Under the pieces are notes generated by a model that worked only from the letters and a program-made list of their open reading frames with translations, did no database searches and was not told where the DNA came from. Source: Acinetobacter junii CIP 64.5 (GTDB lineage Bacteria; Pseudomonadota; Gammaproteobacteria; Pseudomonadales; Moraxellaceae). From it: a stretch of DNA of 64,000 nucleotides. The position numbers were made by a program, and so were the translations under genes. Position 1 is the stretch's first letter, and each line of letters opens with the position of its first letter. Below are positions 36,745-47,291 of the stretch, one piece after another. The stretch spans positions 151,535 to 215,534 of the forward strand of contig NZ_KB849654.1 of assembly GCF_000368765.1 (NCBI RefSeq), given 5' to 3'.

Positions 36745-37761
36745 ATGAACCAACGAATAAAACTTCATGCACTTTCGGTTAGTCTTGTCGCACTCAGCAG
36801 TGGTTGGGTAAATGCCGCTGAGGTCAATCTCTATACCACTCGCGAACCTGTGTTAATTCAACCACTATTAGAAGAATTCAATCAAAAAACAGGTATTAAA
36901 GTAAACACTGTTTTTATCAAAGATGGAATGCTGGAACGTGTTAAAACTGAAGGTCGCCGCTCACCTGCAGACGTCATGCTGACAGTTGATTTCGGTAATT
37001 TGGTTGATTTGGTTGAAAATGGTTTAACTCAACGAGTGAACTCTAAAGTTTTAAATACCGCGATTCCAGGTAACTTACGTGCAGCCAATGGTCATTGGTA
37101 TGCGCTATCTATGCGTGCTCGTGCAGTGTATGTCTCTAAAGATCGTACACCACTAAAAGCCATCAGTTATGAAGAACTCGCAAATCCAAAATGGAAAGGT
37201 AAGATTTGTATCCGCTCTGGCAGCCATCCTTATAACACATGGCTAATTGCATCCTATATTGCTCATCACGGCGAAAAAGCAACTGAGCAATGGTTACGTG
37301 GTATCAAAGCAAATTTAGCACGCCCAGCGAGTGGTGGTGATCGTGATGTTGCACGTGATATTCTCGGTAAAATTTGTGATATCGGTGTTGCAAATACCTA
37401 CTACGTAGGAACAATGCGTAATGGTGATGCTGAGCAACAACGTTGGGGTAATGCAATTAATGTTGTATTACCTCGCTTTAAAAATGGTGGAACGCATATC
37501 AATGTATCAGGTGCAGCTGTAGCAAAATATGCACCAAACCGTAAAGAAGCAGTTCAATTATTGGAATTCTTATCTTCAGATCATGCACAAGCAATCTATG
37601 CACAAAGTGGTTATGAGTATCCAGTAAAACCTGGTGTGAAGATTGATCCAATTATCGCAAGTTTCGGAAAGTTAAATATTGATAACGTCCGTCTGAGTGA
37701 AATTGCAAAATATCGTAAAGCAGCAAATCTGTTAGTCGATAAAGTTCAATTTAATCACTAA
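36745..37761 (+). CDS. fbpA: Iron(III) ABC transporter substrate-binding protein (FbpA-like)
   Basis: Periplasmic binding protein of 338 aa. Signal peptide LHALSVSLVALSSGWVNA with AxA-type cleavage before AEVNLYTTREP, a typical FbpA/FutA start. The family motif NPKWKGKICIRSGSHPYN and the Tyr-pair ligand region (ANTYYVGTM, about 219) are present. It delivers ferric iron to the FbpB permease in the inner membrane. An AGGGATC ribosome-site sequence lies before the ATG. Probably Fur-regulated; no clear Fur box was seen upstream of the unit. Confidence 0.93.
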   Translation: MNQRIKLHALSVSLVALSSGWVNAAEVNLYTTREPVLIQPLLEEFNQKTGIKVNTVFIKDGMLERVKTEGRRSPADVMLTVDFGNLVDLVENGLTQRVNSKVLNTAIPGNLRAANGHWYALSMRARAVYVSKDRTPLKAISYEELANPKWKGKICIRSGSHPYNTWLIASYIAHHGEKATEQWLRGIKANLARPASGGDRDVARDILGKICDIGVANTYYVGTMRNGDAEQQRWGNAINVVLPRFKNGGTHINVSGAAVAKYAPNRKEAVQLLEFLSSDHAQAIYAQSGYEYPVKPGVKIDPIIASFGKLNIDNVRLSEIAKYRKAANLLVDKVQFNH

Positions 37762-37848
37762 GTGATTTTATGGGCAGGTCATCCATTTTGTTTTGACCTG
37801 TCCAATCAAACTTCTTAAACCTGCTCTTCAATAGTTTCTTAATCTCTA

Positions 37849-39480
37849 ATGACCAAAAATAAGCATCACTTTAATTTATTTACATCGCTCAGTGGGGTAT
37901 TGACCTTACTTGCTTGCTTGCCTGTTATTGCATTGGTTTTAACAGCAATTCAGGGTAATAGTGATATTTTTGGGCATCTGATTCAGTATGTTCTGCCCCC
38001 TACTTTGGTTGATACCAGTATTTTATTATTTGGTGTTGGTCTACTCACGATTTTAATCGGGACTGGTAGCGCATGGTTAGTAACCGCATATCAGTTTAGA
38101 GGTCGAGCTTTTTTAGATTGGGCGCTGCTGCTTCCCCTTGCAATACCAACATATATCATCGCTTATAGCTATATCGATATTTTACATCCTATCGGCCCAG
38201 TACAAAGCTTTCTAGCAGCTAACTTTGGTTGGGAATCTCAACCTGCTTGGTTTCCGAATATTCGCTCTGTTTGGGGCTGTATTTTTCTATTAAGTTTTGT
38301 CTTATATCCTTATGTCTATTTAAGCACACGTGCAATGTTTCTCATGCAATCAGCTAGCTTGATTGAAGTTGCTCGCAGTTTAGGGCTCAACCCAAACCAA
38401 GTTTTTTTTCGAGTCGCGATTCCTTTAGCTCGTCCAGCAATCGCTGTGGGGGCTAGTTTAGCTTTGATGGAAACCATCAATGACATCGGCGCAACCGAGT
38501 TTTTAGGCGTCAAAACCCTAACTTTGTCGATCTATTCAACATGGACAAATCAATCCGATCTCGCTAGTGCTGCACAAATCGCGATTTTCATGTTGATCAT
38601 TATTACTTTATTGGTTGTTATTGAAAGACTGGGTAGACGCAAACAACGCTATATGAACTCTGCTCAACGTAGTCGATTGATGCCAGCACAACAACTCAGT
38701 GGCACAAAAGCTGGTTTATGTTTAACGCTTGGATTAATCCCTATCACGATTGGTTTCCTCATTCCATTCATGCATTTATTGGTGGAATCTTATAAGCGTT
38801 TCAAATATGCAGGTTTTTCAGACTATTTATTACAAGCATCAATCAACACTTTATTTTTAGCTACAGTTGCTACTGTGATCACAATTGCAATCGGATTTTT
38901 TATTGTCAGTGCGGCACGCTTTAGCCAAATTACATGGTTTAGCCGAATTGCCAGTTTAGGTTATGCAATACCTGGAACTGTGTTGGCAATTGGTCTTATG
39001 TTATCACTTGGAAAAATTGATCATGCGGTAGCTGATTTTCTTGAATTTAAGTTAGGAATTCACACAGGCTTACTCTTTTTAGGAACAACTTTCACCCTCG
39101 TTTATGCTTACAGTGTACGCTTTCTTGCAATCGCAATTGGTGGAATAGAGTCTGGATATAATCGTATACATGGCGTATTTGATGACGCGGCTCAAAATTT
39201 AGGCCGAAATCAATTTTTAATATTAAAAGAAGTTCATCTTCCACTACTCCGCCCTGCAATCATCTCTGCAGCATTACTTATTTTTGTGGATTGTATGAAA
39301 GAATTGCCAGCCACCCTGTTACTTCGACCTTTGAATATGGAAACCCTCGCAACTCAGTTATATGCTGAAGCCTCAAGAGGAACATATGAAGATGGAGCAA
39401 TTGCAGCATTATTAATTGTTTTAGTGGGTTTGATCCCTGTCATTCTGCTTGCTCGTATGAGTAAAGTGTTAAACAAATAA
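37849..39480 (+). CDS. fbpB: Iron(III) ABC transporter permease (FbpB-like)
   Basis: Inner-membrane permease of 543 aa, with two fused six-helix halves (about 15-270 and 290-540). Each half carries an EAA loop: SLIEVARSLGLNPNQVFFRVAIPLARPA, and DDAAQNLGRNQFLILKEVHLPLLRP. These contact FbpC. It completes the ferric uptake system and ends at a clear terminator 50 bp downstream. Intact. Confidence 0.94.
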   Translation: MTKNKHHFNLFTSLSGVLTLLACLPVIALVLTAIQGNSDIFGHLIQYVLPPTLVDTSILLFGVGLLTILIGTGSAWLVTAYQFRGRAFLDWALLLPLAIPTYIIAYSYIDILHPIGPVQSFLAANFGWESQPAWFPNIRSVWGCIFLLSFVLYPYVYLSTRAMFLMQSASLIEVARSLGLNPNQVFFRVAIPLARPAIAVGASLALMETINDIGATEFLGVKTLTLSIYSTWTNQSDLASAAQIAIFMLIIITLLVVIERLGRRKQRYMNSAQRSRLMPAQQLSGTKAGLCLTLGLIPITIGFLIPFMHLLVESYKRFKYAGFSDYLLQASINTLFLATVATVITIAIGFFIVSAARFSQITWFSRIASLGYAIPGTVLAIGLMLSLGKIDHAVADFLEFKLGIHTGLLFLGTTFTLVYAYSVRFLAIAIGGIESGYNRIHGVFDDAAQNLGRNQFLILKEVHLPLLRPAIISAALLIFVDCMKELPATLLLRPLNMETLATQLYAEASRGTYEDGAIAALLIVLVGLIPVILLARMSKVLNK

Positions 39481-39529
39481 ATAAGATTTTAGCGATATAG
39501 CGAATTCTGCTATATAGTCCCCAAATAAG

Positions 39530-39561
39530 AAAGGGTTGTATTTAATCAATACAACCCTTTT
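39530..39561. terminator. Bidirectional terminator between fbpB and the TonB receptor gene
   Basis: Stem AAAGGGTTGTATT / AATACAACCCTTT with a 6-nt loop and flanking A/T tracts on both sides. Confidence 0.92.
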
Positions 39562-39584
39562 TTCTATGTCTACCGAATCATCGA

Positions 39585-41669
39585 TTAGAAACGATAACGA
39601 ACACCAGCTTCAAATGAACGCTCAGGACCAACATAAATCCCTTGACGTAGACTTGCGATATAGCGCTTGTCCTCTAAGTTTTTAACTGCACCATAAAACT
39701 CAACTTGATCATTCAAGGTATAGCGTGTTGTCAAATCGACAGTCGTGTAAGCATCGATTTTTCCAGTAAAGAATCCTGAAGTATTCTCTACAATCGGTTT
39801 GGTATTTAATTCATCAGTAAACTGAGAACCTGTATAGTTTGCACTCAACTGACTACGTAAACCTGCATAGGTATAACCTACCCCAAGATTTGCTACCCAT
39901 TCAGGTGTATATGGTACACGGTCACCATCTTTTGATTTTAGTGAACCATTTTTGTTGTAACGATCGCCTTTGAACTCAGCATTTGCAATCCATGTAAGAT
40001 TAGCAAACACATCGAAACCATTCTCAAACTCTAAACTTACAGCACCTTCAAGCCCTTGGTTGTATGTTTTACCACCATTGGTCGATTGGAAATCTGAGTT
40101 ACTGTTAGCTGGAATAATTTGATTGTCAAAGTCCATACGGAAAGCAGTTAACTCGTAACGAACTGCATCTTGCTGACCTCTTAAACCCAACTCCCAACTT
40201 ACCGCAGTTTCTGCCTCTAGTTTTTGATCTTTCATTCCACTGAGTGAGTCACCATTTAGTGCAGGTGAGAATGCCTTGTAGACACTAGCGTAAAGCTGAA
40301 CAGCTGGAATGAATTGATAGGTGACACCTAATCCAGGCATTACTTCAGTATTTGAAGTTTTAACTGTTTCATTCTTTTGTTTATCATCACGTTGTTGTTC
40401 ATAGCGTTCAACACGAACACCAGGCGTTACAGACAATTGATCTGAAATATCGAAACGGTTTTGAGCATACAAAGCAACACTCTTCGCGGAATCTTTGGTA
40501 TCTTTTGCTGTCGTACCTGAACGAGGTGTAGCACGTTTCGCATTAATCGTAACGTCATCCATTTTCTCATTCATCAAGCGCAAGCCAATCTCAGCTTCAC
40601 CAGGAATATTAAAAATAGTATTTTTGGCGATCAGACGAGTTTCCGCTCCAATACGTTCAAAAGCACGATTATTGCCACTTACATTATCAGTATAAATCCA
40701 ACGACCTGCAGCTTGTGAAGCTGTAGCATTCACGCCATAGCGCCAGTAATCACGATTCATTTCACTCCAATACAGCAATGTTTGAAGTTCAGTGTCTGGA
40801 TTAATATCCCAACGATGATTGATATCAAAAGAATTTCGCTCTGTTAAGAACCAATCATCAGGAGCAGGATTATTCTGTTTCTTGGCATGATACTCACCCA
40901 AGAACTGACCACGATATGAAATATTGGCATCATTTTCATAATGAGTAAATTTAACACCAACCCATTGATTATCACCGATGGCTGTACCTGCTTTGATAAC
41001 GGCATCTTTCATTTCATAGCCTTTATCCATGAAACCGTCACTTTTCGCCCAACTTAAAATCGCTCCAACATTGCTATCTTTCGTTGGAGAACTGCCACCC
41101 AATTCAACAGTTGTCTTATAGGTATCCCAAGATCCAATTGATAGATCAACAAGAGCACCATCTTTAGGTTGTTTAGTACGATAATTTACTACACCACCAA
41201 TATTCATAGGTCCATAACGCAACGCAGAAGATCCCTTAAGAACTTCAATGCTATCCATACGTTGAATACGAGGATTATAATAACGACCATTTCCAACAAA
41301 TAAGCCAGCCGCTACAGGTACACCATCTTCTAAAATAAGTGTTTTGTAATCAGCCGAACTAATTCCTCGCATACCAATATTGGCAACAATTGCAGACTCC
41401 TCTTCAGGTTTAACATACACACCTGATACGCGTTTTAAAATTTCTTCAGTAGAGCTTGGAGTGAATTGTTGAATTTGCTCTTGGCTTACAATTACCGCTG
41501 CACCTGGAATTTTTGAAATTGAATCTTCTTGTGAGCCAATCACTTGAATCGTAGGTAATACAACAACTTGTTGAGTTTGTTCAGTAGCAGCATAAAGCAT
41601 TGGTGCAAAACCACCAAACAGCAAACCACTCATAACAATTTGATTTTTAATAAATAAATACTTTTCCAT
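39585..41669 (-). CDS. TonB-dependent outer-membrane receptor (FecA/ferric-siderophore-like)
   Basis: A 694-aa outer-membrane receptor. A signal peptide (about 1-27) is followed by the TonB box region and plug: GAAVIVSQEQIQQF, ILKRVSGVYV, NIGMRGISSADYKTLILEDGVPV, and RMDSIEVLKGSSALRYGPMNIGGVVNY. The 22-strand barrel ends in the expected aromatic ARYRF-type C-terminus (GVRYRF). Close relatives include ferric citrate and xenosiderophore receptors; the substrate is uncertain. No long N-terminal signalling domain precedes the plug, so this is not a transducer. The ATG at 41669 has AGGGG 4 nt upstream. It is convergent with the Fbp transporter genes. Confidence 0.92.
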   Translation of the reverse strand: MEKYLFIKNQIVMSGLLFGGFAPMLYAATEQTQQVVVLPTIQVIGSQEDSISKIPGAAVIVSQEQIQQFTPSSTEEILKRVSGVYVKPEEESAIVANIGMRGISSADYKTLILEDGVPVAAGLFVGNGRYYNPRIQRMDSIEVLKGSSALRYGPMNIGGVVNYRTKQPKDGALVDLSIGSWDTYKTTVELGGSSPTKDSNVGAILSWAKSDGFMDKGYEMKDAVIKAGTAIGDNQWVGVKFTHYENDANISYRGQFLGEYHAKKQNNPAPDDWFLTERNSFDINHRWDINPDTELQTLLYWSEMNRDYWRYGVNATASQAAGRWIYTDNVSGNNRAFERIGAETRLIAKNTIFNIPGEAEIGLRLMNEKMDDVTINAKRATPRSGTTAKDTKDSAKSVALYAQNRFDISDQLSVTPGVRVERYEQQRDDKQKNETVKTSNTEVMPGLGVTYQFIPAVQLYASVYKAFSPALNGDSLSGMKDQKLEAETAVSWELGLRGQQDAVRYELTAFRMDFDNQIIPANSNSDFQSTNGGKTYNQGLEGAVSLEFENGFDVFANLTWIANAEFKGDRYNKNGSLKSKDGDRVPYTPEWVANLGVGYTYAGLRSQLSANYTGSQFTDELNTKPIVENTSGFFTGKIDAYTTVDLTTRYTLNDQVEFYGAVKNLEDKRYIASLRQGIYVGPERSFEAGVRYRF

Positions 41670-42278
41670 GTGACCCCTATAATCAATCATCAGATTGAAA
41701 TTCAGATTAAACTTAAAATAACCTTAAAAAACCTCGCAATTATAATACAAATAAAAACAATTATCAGTTAATGATTCAATATGAGTGGTATTTTTGTTGC
41801 TATCAGGTTTCTAAAGCAAAATTCTTCTGGTGCTACATCTATTAAAAAATACTGATAATTTTCGAATATATAATAATTAAGGATTTAAGACACTGATCTA
41901 CTCGACAAACATGACTAATACTGGGTTAAGATACCTTTTTAGTTCTTCTGTAAATTCTGCGTGCAAACATGAGACTTAGCACTTAAATCATTAAATAAAA
42001 CCCTACCTTCCTCAATGAAGGCTTAGGAGTAACAAATAAAATAAAAAAACTAACTTACTCTTTTGTTGCTAATTTCCTCATTCATTTTAGGAATCCTTTT
42101 TGTCAATCAAGCTCAATTTGTTAAGATGGCTGTCGAAAAAGGGTTTACACCAAAACTGTATTTTATAATTTAGTGATTTTGATATCGAAAGTTAAGATTT
42201 CTGAATTTCGATCAATTTTAGGCAGTAATGGTAAAACTTCATTTAGTAATATATTTTCAATTTAAGGACTTATAACGC
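41670..42278. other. 609-bp intergenic region between the TonB receptor gene and mutS
   Basis: No gene seen. It holds the leftward receptor promoter with a candidate Fur site (41747-41765) and a small hairpin CCTTC-ctcaat-GAAGG (42006-42021). It also carries the rightward mutS promoter region. No long ORF or repeat is evident, and it is very AT-rich. Confidence 0.6.
41747..41765 (-). promoter_or_regulatory. Candidate Fur box upstream of the TonB receptor gene
   Basis: On the minus strand GATAATTGTTTTTATTTGT matches the 19-bp Fur consensus at about 11 positions, including the whole first GATAAT. Weak, but its position 78 bp upstream of an iron-receptor start fits. Confidence 0.35.
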
Positions 42279-44936
42279 ATGAACAGTGACTCAGTTATGG
42301 CTGATCTCTCATCTCACACGCCGATGATGCAGCAATACCTCAAAGTCAAGATGGAGTATCCACATGCGCTTTTGTTCTATCGTATGGGTGACTTTTACGA
42401 ACTCTTTTTTGAGGATGCCCATTTAGCTGCAAAATTACTTGGTATCACGCTAACCCATCGTGGCAAAACAAATGGTGAACCAATTCCAATGGCAGGTGTT
42501 CCCTACCATTCCGCTGAAGGATATTTAGCACGTTTAGTAAAGTCAGGTCGTACCGTTGCAATTTGTGAGCAAGTTGGTGAAGTTACGGGGAAGGGACCTG
42601 TAGAACGTAAAGTAGTCCGAGTTTTGACACCTGGTACCTTAACTGACGATGCGCTTTTATCAAGTTATCAATCCTCAAATTTAGTTGCTCTGTGTATACA
42701 ACAAAATCAAATTGGTTTTGCATTACTTGACTTGAGTGCAGGTATTTTTAAAGTTCAACAACAGACATATAAACAAGAGCAATTGCCAATAGAACTTGCT
42801 CGCTTGATGCCAAGTGAAATTTTGATTGATGAGGATTTAGTCGATCAAAACATCATCGAACATATTAAGAAAAATCTAGATTGTCCAATTACCAAAAGAC
42901 CGAATGTAGATTTTAATCAAAATAATGCTCAAAAGACGTTGTGTGACCAGTTTGCTGTTTCCACCTTATCAGGCTTTGGGTTAGATCCAATTCCTCTGGC
43001 AAAGGCGGCTGCGGCTGCGCTTATTCATTATGCTAAAGAAACACAAAAAACGGCTCTACCTCACATCCGTTCTATACAGATCGAACAGAGTACAGATTTT
43101 ATTGCTTTAGACCCAATTACACGTCGTAACCTTGAAATCATCGAACCGTTATTTGAGCATGGAACATCTTTATTTCAATTAATCAATGATTGTCAAACTG
43201 CGATGGGTGGTCGCTTACTGAGTCGCACACTCATGCAGCCCATTCGAGATACAGCAATACTCGATGCTCGTTTGGATGCAATCGAGCAATTATTGAAAGG
43301 TTATCACGAATCACCTGTTCGCTTAGTTTTGAAAGAAATCGGCGATATTGAGCGTGTACTCAGTCGAGTAGCTTTGGGTAGTGCTCGACCACGTGATTTA
43401 GTTCAACTTCGCCAAGCCTGTGCTCAAATTCCTTTTTTACGACATGCTTTAGCGCCTGTCCTCAACACTGAAAAATCCAAACTATTAATTGAGCTTGATC
43501 AGCAACTTGGTGATTTCAAAAGTCTACACCAACATCTTATTGCAGCAATTGTTGAAAACCCTCCTGTACTTTTACGCGATGGAAATGTAATTGCAGAGGG
43601 ATATGATGATGAATTGGATGAATTACGCAAAATACGTGATCATGCGGGTCAATTTTTAATAGATTTAGAAATCAAAGAGCGTCAGCGAACAGGCATCAAT
43701 ACGCTGAAAATTGGCTACAATCGTGTAAGCGGATACTATATCGAATTAACACGAGCTCAAGCTGAGCAAGCCCCTGCCGATTATATTCGTCGTCAGACAC
43801 TTAAAAATGCTGAAAGATATATCACACCTGAACTTAAAAGCTTTGAAGATAAAGTGCTTTCGAGCGAATCTCGTGCGCTCGCTCGTGAAAAACTACTGTT
43901 TGAATCTTTATTGGATGAATTACGCCAAAATATTGCTCAATTACAGATGATGAGTGCTGCAATTGCTCATATCGATGTTTTAGCGAATTTTGCACATCAG
44001 GCAAGATTAAATAATTGGGCAAGACCTGAATATACACCAGAAACTTGTATCAAGATTCAGGCGGGTCGACATCCAGTGGTTGAGTCTTTAAACAAAGCTC
44101 CATTCACTCCGAATGATACATTCCTTGATCATCAACATCGTATGGCGATCATCACTGGTCCCAATATGGGTGGTAAATCCACGTTTATGAGACAAACAGC
44201 TTTAATTAGCTTGCTCGCTTATTGTGGTTGTTTTGTCCCAGCGAAATCAGCAAAGCTCGGTTCTATCGATCGCATATTCACTCGTATCGGCTCAGCTGAT
44301 GACCTCTCTACAGGCAAATCAACATTCATGGTTGAGATGACTGAAACTTCTCAAATTCTACATCATGCAACAAGTCAATCTTTAGTATTGATGGATGAAG
44401 TCGGACGTGGAACCAGTACATATGATGGCTTATCTCTAGCATGGGCATGTGTACTCGATTTAACCAAACGTATTAAGTGTTTATGTCTTTTTGCAACACA
44501 TTATTTTGAATTAACAGAATTGGGTAGCGAGGCTGGAATTGACAACTATCACGTCACCGCACAAGAGTTAAATGGTAATTTAATCCTATTACATAAAGTA
44601 CAGCATGGACCTGCAAGTCAAAGTCATGGTTTACAAGTCGCAAAATTGGCTGGTATCCCTGCTAATGTGATCAAAGATGCACAAAAACGTTTGAAAATAC
44701 TGGAAAAACAGCAACATCAGCATTTACAAAACTCTGTGCAAAATGATCTGTTTAGTACAGTTGAACATGAAATAGGAACTAAAGTTGTTGAAAAAGTAAT
44801 TGAAGTAAAAATTCAATCACCTGCTTTAGATCTGTTAAAGCAACTGGACTTAGATGACCTTACCCCACGCCAAGCTTTGGAACACCTTTATCAACTCAAA
44901 GCTTTATCTAAAAGCTCAGATACTATTGAAAATTAA
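42279..44936 (+). CDS. mutS: DNA mismatch repair protein MutS
   Basis: Mismatch-recognition ATPase of 885 aa. The mismatch-wedging motif GDFYELF (Phe39 and Glu41) is near the start. The clamp and lever domains follow, then the ATPase with Walker [11 protein letters not shown] (around residue 625), [31 protein letters not shown] and FATHYFEL. The C-terminal dimerisation tail is present (to 885). Intact. The gene may start at the Met at 42297, but the longer start is acceptable. Confidence 0.98.
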   Translation: MNSDSVMADLSSHTPMMQQYLKVKMEYPHALLFYRMGDFYELFFEDAHLAAKLLGITLTHRGKTNGEPIPMAGVPYHSAEGYLARLVKSGRTVAICEQVGEVTGKGPVERKVVRVLTPGTLTDDALLSSYQSSNLVALCIQQNQIGFALLDLSAGIFKVQQQTYKQEQLPIELARLMPSEILIDEDLVDQNIIEHIKKNLDCPITKRPNVDFNQNNAQKTLCDQFAVSTLSGFGLDPIPLAKAAAAALIHYAKETQKTALPHIRSIQIEQSTDFIALDPITRRNLEIIEPLFEHGTSLFQLINDCQTAMGGRLLSRTLMQPIRDTAILDARLDAIEQLLKGYHESPVRLVLKEIGDIERVLSRVALGSARPRDLVQLRQACAQIPFLRHALAPVLNTEKSKLLIELDQQLGDFKSLHQHLIAAIVENPPVLLRDGNVIAEGYDDELDELRKIRDHAGQFLIDLEIKERQRTGINTLKIGYNRVSGYYIELTRAQAEQAPADYIRRQTLKNAERYITPELKSFEDKVLSSESRALAREKLLFESLLDELRQNIAQLQMMSAAIAHIDVLANFAHQARLNNWARPEYTPETCIKIQAGRHPVVESLNKAPFTPNDTFLDHQHRMAIITGPNMGGKSTFMRQTALISLLAYCGCFVPAKSAKLGSIDRIFTRIGSADDLSTGKSTFMVEMTETSQILHHATSQSLVLMDEVGRGTSTYDGLSLAWACVLDLTKRIKCLCLFATHYFELTELGSEAGIDNYHVTAQELNGNLILLHKVQHGPASQSHGLQVAKLAGIPANVIKDAQKRLKILEKQQHQHLQNSVQNDLFSTVEHEIGTKVVEKVIEVKIQSPALDLLKQLDLDDLTPRQALEHLYQLKALSKSSDTIEN

Positions 44937-45201
44937 CCCCATGCTAGGTTCTCTACTATATTAAAGTTAGCACCTAGCAAATTTTAATTTCTAATTAAGT
45001 TTGAAAATGCGTCTTTTATCGTAGGATGAAGTGCAAATAGATTCAGGTTATTGAGAGTTATTATCAACAAAACTCATATAAATCAGCCCTTTTCATTGAT
45101 ACGAATAATAAATATCAATAAAAGGAATTGTTTCTATCTGCATTTTTTGCCTAAAATACGCTATTGAAAATGAAAACCATATTTTTTAGGTAGCTGCCGC
45201 C

Positions 45202-45531
45202 ATGACCTTTGTTGTCACAGAAAATTGTATTAAATGTAAATATCAAGATTGTGTTGAAGTTTGTCCTGTAGATTGTTTCTATGAAGGTCCTAACTTCTTA
45301 GTCATCAATCCTGACGAATGTATCGACTGTGCACTTTGTGAACCAGAATGCCCTGCAAATGCAATTTTCTCTGAAGATGAGTTACCTGAAGGTCAAGAAG
45401 TCTTTATTGAATTAAATGCTGAATTATCTGAAAAATGGGCTGGCAATAACATTACTCAAATCGGTGAACAACCTGCTGATCGTGAGGAATGGAACGGCAA
45501 ACCAAACAAGCTTCAGTATTTAGAAAAGTAA
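45202..45531 (+). CDS. fdxA: Seven-iron ferredoxin (FdxA-like)
   Basis: Small acidic electron carrier of 109 aa. Cys pattern [18 protein letters not shown] near the start and [16 protein letters not shown] later gives one [3Fe-4S] and one [4Fe-4S] cluster, as in Azotobacter FdI-type ferredoxins. It lies 265 bp downstream of mutS, the same order as in many gammaproteobacteria. The ATG follows an AGGTAG site. Terminator just after the stop. Confidence 0.97.
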   Translation: MTFVVTENCIKCKYQDCVEVCPVDCFYEGPNFLVINPDECIDCALCEPECPANAIFSEDELPEGQEVFIELNAELSEKWAGNNITQIGEQPADREEWNGKPNKLQYLEK

Positions 45532-45536
45532 TTTTC

Positions 45537-45563
45537 AAAAAGGCCAGTTTTACTGGTCTTTTT
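45537..45563 (+). terminator. Rho-independent terminator after fdxA
   Basis: Stem AAAAAGGCCAGT / ACTGGTCTTTTT with a 3-nt loop and an extended T tract. Confidence 0.88.
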
Positions 45564-45659
45564 TTATACCTGAATCACACATTTCTTTGCAATTGTGCCA
45601 TTTTTAGCCCCCTATTTTGCATTAAAATAGGCACTATACTAAATGTGAATTGCTTTTTT

Positions 45660-46367
45660 ATGATGCGAAATAAATTACAGGGTCTGTTTTCATTATTTGT
45701 CATCCCTGTGATGATGGTTGGTTGTGCCACGTCTCCAAAGAAAGTTAGTCCAAGCAAAAGAATATATATTCCTGAAGAACAAGTAACTTTTAATCGTCCA
45801 ATCCCAACAAAAACAGAACCTGCATCTTATCGTCAGTGGTTAGGTCAGGACGAAAACTACGCACGTGTACGCGAATATGAACATTTCTTAATGCGCAATA
45901 ATGTCGCACATATTATTCCTAGTTTTGAATTGCTGAAAACAGCAAGAGACTGGCAAAAGTGCGGACGTTCAGAATACATGGTTCCAAATCGTGAATTATG
46001 GAATAACTCACTTTCAACATTACGAGTATTCAAATATTTAATCGCTGCAAAAATTCTTACTGATTTCGAAGTTACCTCAGTTTATCGTGATCTACCACTG
46101 AATCAGTGTGCAGGTGGTGCAAGCTCATCAAAGCACTTATTTAATTCCGCAATTGATTTTCGTATTGGACCTGAATACCCTCAACCCCAAGATTATGCAT
46201 ATATAGAACAAACAAAATTCAAGTTATGCCAATTTTGGATTCAGCATGGTCAAAGCCTAGATCTCGGTATTGGATTATATAGTTCAGGTCAAATTCATTT
46301 GGATACTCAAGGTTATCGCACTTGGGGTCCTGATTTGACTCGTAAAACATCTCTTTGTAACTTCTAA
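45660..46367 (+). CDS. Lipoprotein with peptidase M15-like (D-Ala-D-Ala carboxypeptidase) domain
   Basis: Predicted outer-membrane or periplasmic lipoprotein of 235 aa. The signal ends in lipobox MVGC (Cys about 20), followed by a basic linker. The domain has SVYRD, then GGASSSKHLFNSAIDFRI, and later IGLYSSGQIHLDTQGYRTW. The His/Asp pairs SKH and AIDFR and the later HLD fit the zinc ligands of the VanY/peptidase M15 fold. Substrate presumably peptidoglycan stem peptide. The ATG at 45660 is chosen; a longer upstream frame to 45489 overlaps fdxA and is not credible. A second ATG follows directly. Confidence 0.82.
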   Translation: MMRNKLQGLFSLFVIPVMMVGCATSPKKVSPSKRIYIPEEQVTFNRPIPTKTEPASYRQWLGQDENYARVREYEHFLMRNNVAHIIPSFELLKTARDWQKCGRSEYMVPNRELWNNSLSTLRVFKYLIAAKILTDFEVTSVYRDLPLNQCAGGASSSKHLFNSAIDFRIGPEYPQPQDYAYIEQTKFKLCQFWIQHGQSLDLGIGLYSSGQIHLDTQGYRTWGPDLTRKTSLCNF

Positions 46368-46382
46368 ATTGCAAAACTCGAG

Positions 46383-46413
46383 TAAAAATGAGGTCTTTTG
46401 ATCTCTTTTTACT
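46383..46413 (+). terminator. Possible terminator after the M15-like lipoprotein gene
   Basis: AGTAAAAATGAG / CTCTTTTTACT hairpin with internal mismatch, 15 bp after the stop. T-rich right arm but no separate T tract, so only moderately likely. Confidence 0.45.
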
Positions 46414-46503
46414 TTCAGCGCTCATGATTCCTTCAGCATTGAAATTGCACTTCCAAGATAAATGTTTAAAATGCAGCTATCAAATTTATAGGTAAATACA
46501 ACC

Positions 46504-47172
46504 ATGCAACAGTTGTGGACAGACATTGATGAATATATTAATTCACATCTCATTCCCACAGACGAGAGACTTCAACATGCATTAGATAACACTGACCAGC
46601 AGGGTTTTTCTAATCATCTAGCTGTTGCACCTAACCAAGGCATGTTTCTACAAATGTTGATTCAAATGAATCAATGCAAGCGTGTGCTCGAACTCGGTAC
46701 ATTTGCTGCTTATAGTACAATCTGGTTGGCGAAAGCACTGCCTGCTGATGGATATTTGCTTACTGTGGAAGGACGGGATACACACGTGATCCTTGCCCAA
46801 GAAAATATTGATTATGCCAATATGCCAACCCAAATTGAGCTTAAAAAAGGTCGTGGCGTTGATATCATGAATCAATTAATTAATGAAAATAGTGAACCAT
46901 TTGATTTCATTTTTATTGATGCAGACAAACAAAGTTATCCAGAATATTTTGAACTCAGTTTAAAATTGGCACGCTCAGGCACTATCATTGTGCTAGATAA
47001 TGTCATTCGTTCAGGTGATATCTTAGATTCAAATAATAAAAAACCAAGTATTGAAGGTATCCGCCAAGCTTTTACTGCGCTCCAGAATCATCCTCAACTT
47101 TTATCGTGTACTGCTCTACAAACTGTTGGATCGAAAGGGCACGATGGCTTTGCAATTGCAATCGTCAAATAG
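46504..47172 (+). CDS. O-methyltransferase (caffeoyl-CoA OMT-like family)
   Basis: A 222-aa SAM-dependent methyltransferase. The SAM motif RVLELGTFAAYSTIWLAKALP is at about 60-80, and FIFIDADKQSYPEYF carries the metal and substrate residues (about 137-151). VLDNVIRSGDI (about 160) is also conserved. Bacterial members methylate catechol-type or unknown substrates; no pathway context is visible here. Single-gene unit. Confidence 0.92.
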   Translation: MQQLWTDIDEYINSHLIPTDERLQHALDNTDQQGFSNHLAVAPNQGMFLQMLIQMNQCKRVLELGTFAAYSTIWLAKALPADGYLLTVEGRDTHVILAQENIDYANMPTQIELKKGRGVDIMNQLINENSEPFDFIFIDADKQSYPEYFELSLKLARSGTIIVLDNVIRSGDILDSNNKKPSIEGIRQAFTALQNHPQLLSCTALQTVGSKGHDGFAIAIVK

Positions 47173-47239
47173 AGGTTAAAAAATAAACTTTTATTTTTTA
47201 ACTATAAATATCAATAGATTAAGTGTATTAAGATTGCTT

Positions 47240-47282
47240 TTCCATATAGTTATCCACAGGAATTGCGGATAACTATATGGAA
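47240..47282. repeat. 16-bp perfect inverted repeat containing a consensus DnaA box
   Basis: Arms TTCCATATAGTTATCC and GGATAACTATATGGAA with an 11-nt loop. TTATCCACA, the strong DnaA-box consensus, is at 47250-47258 and runs from the left arm into the loop. It lies between convergent genes (OMT and Usp), and there is no T tract for a typical terminator. Confidence 0.7.
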
Positions 47283-47291
47283 TAAAATGAA

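Noticed and set aside
45489..45659. Longer start of the M15-like lipoprotein inside the fdxA gene
   Set aside because: It would place 57 residues before the signal peptide and lipobox and overlap fdxA and its terminator.
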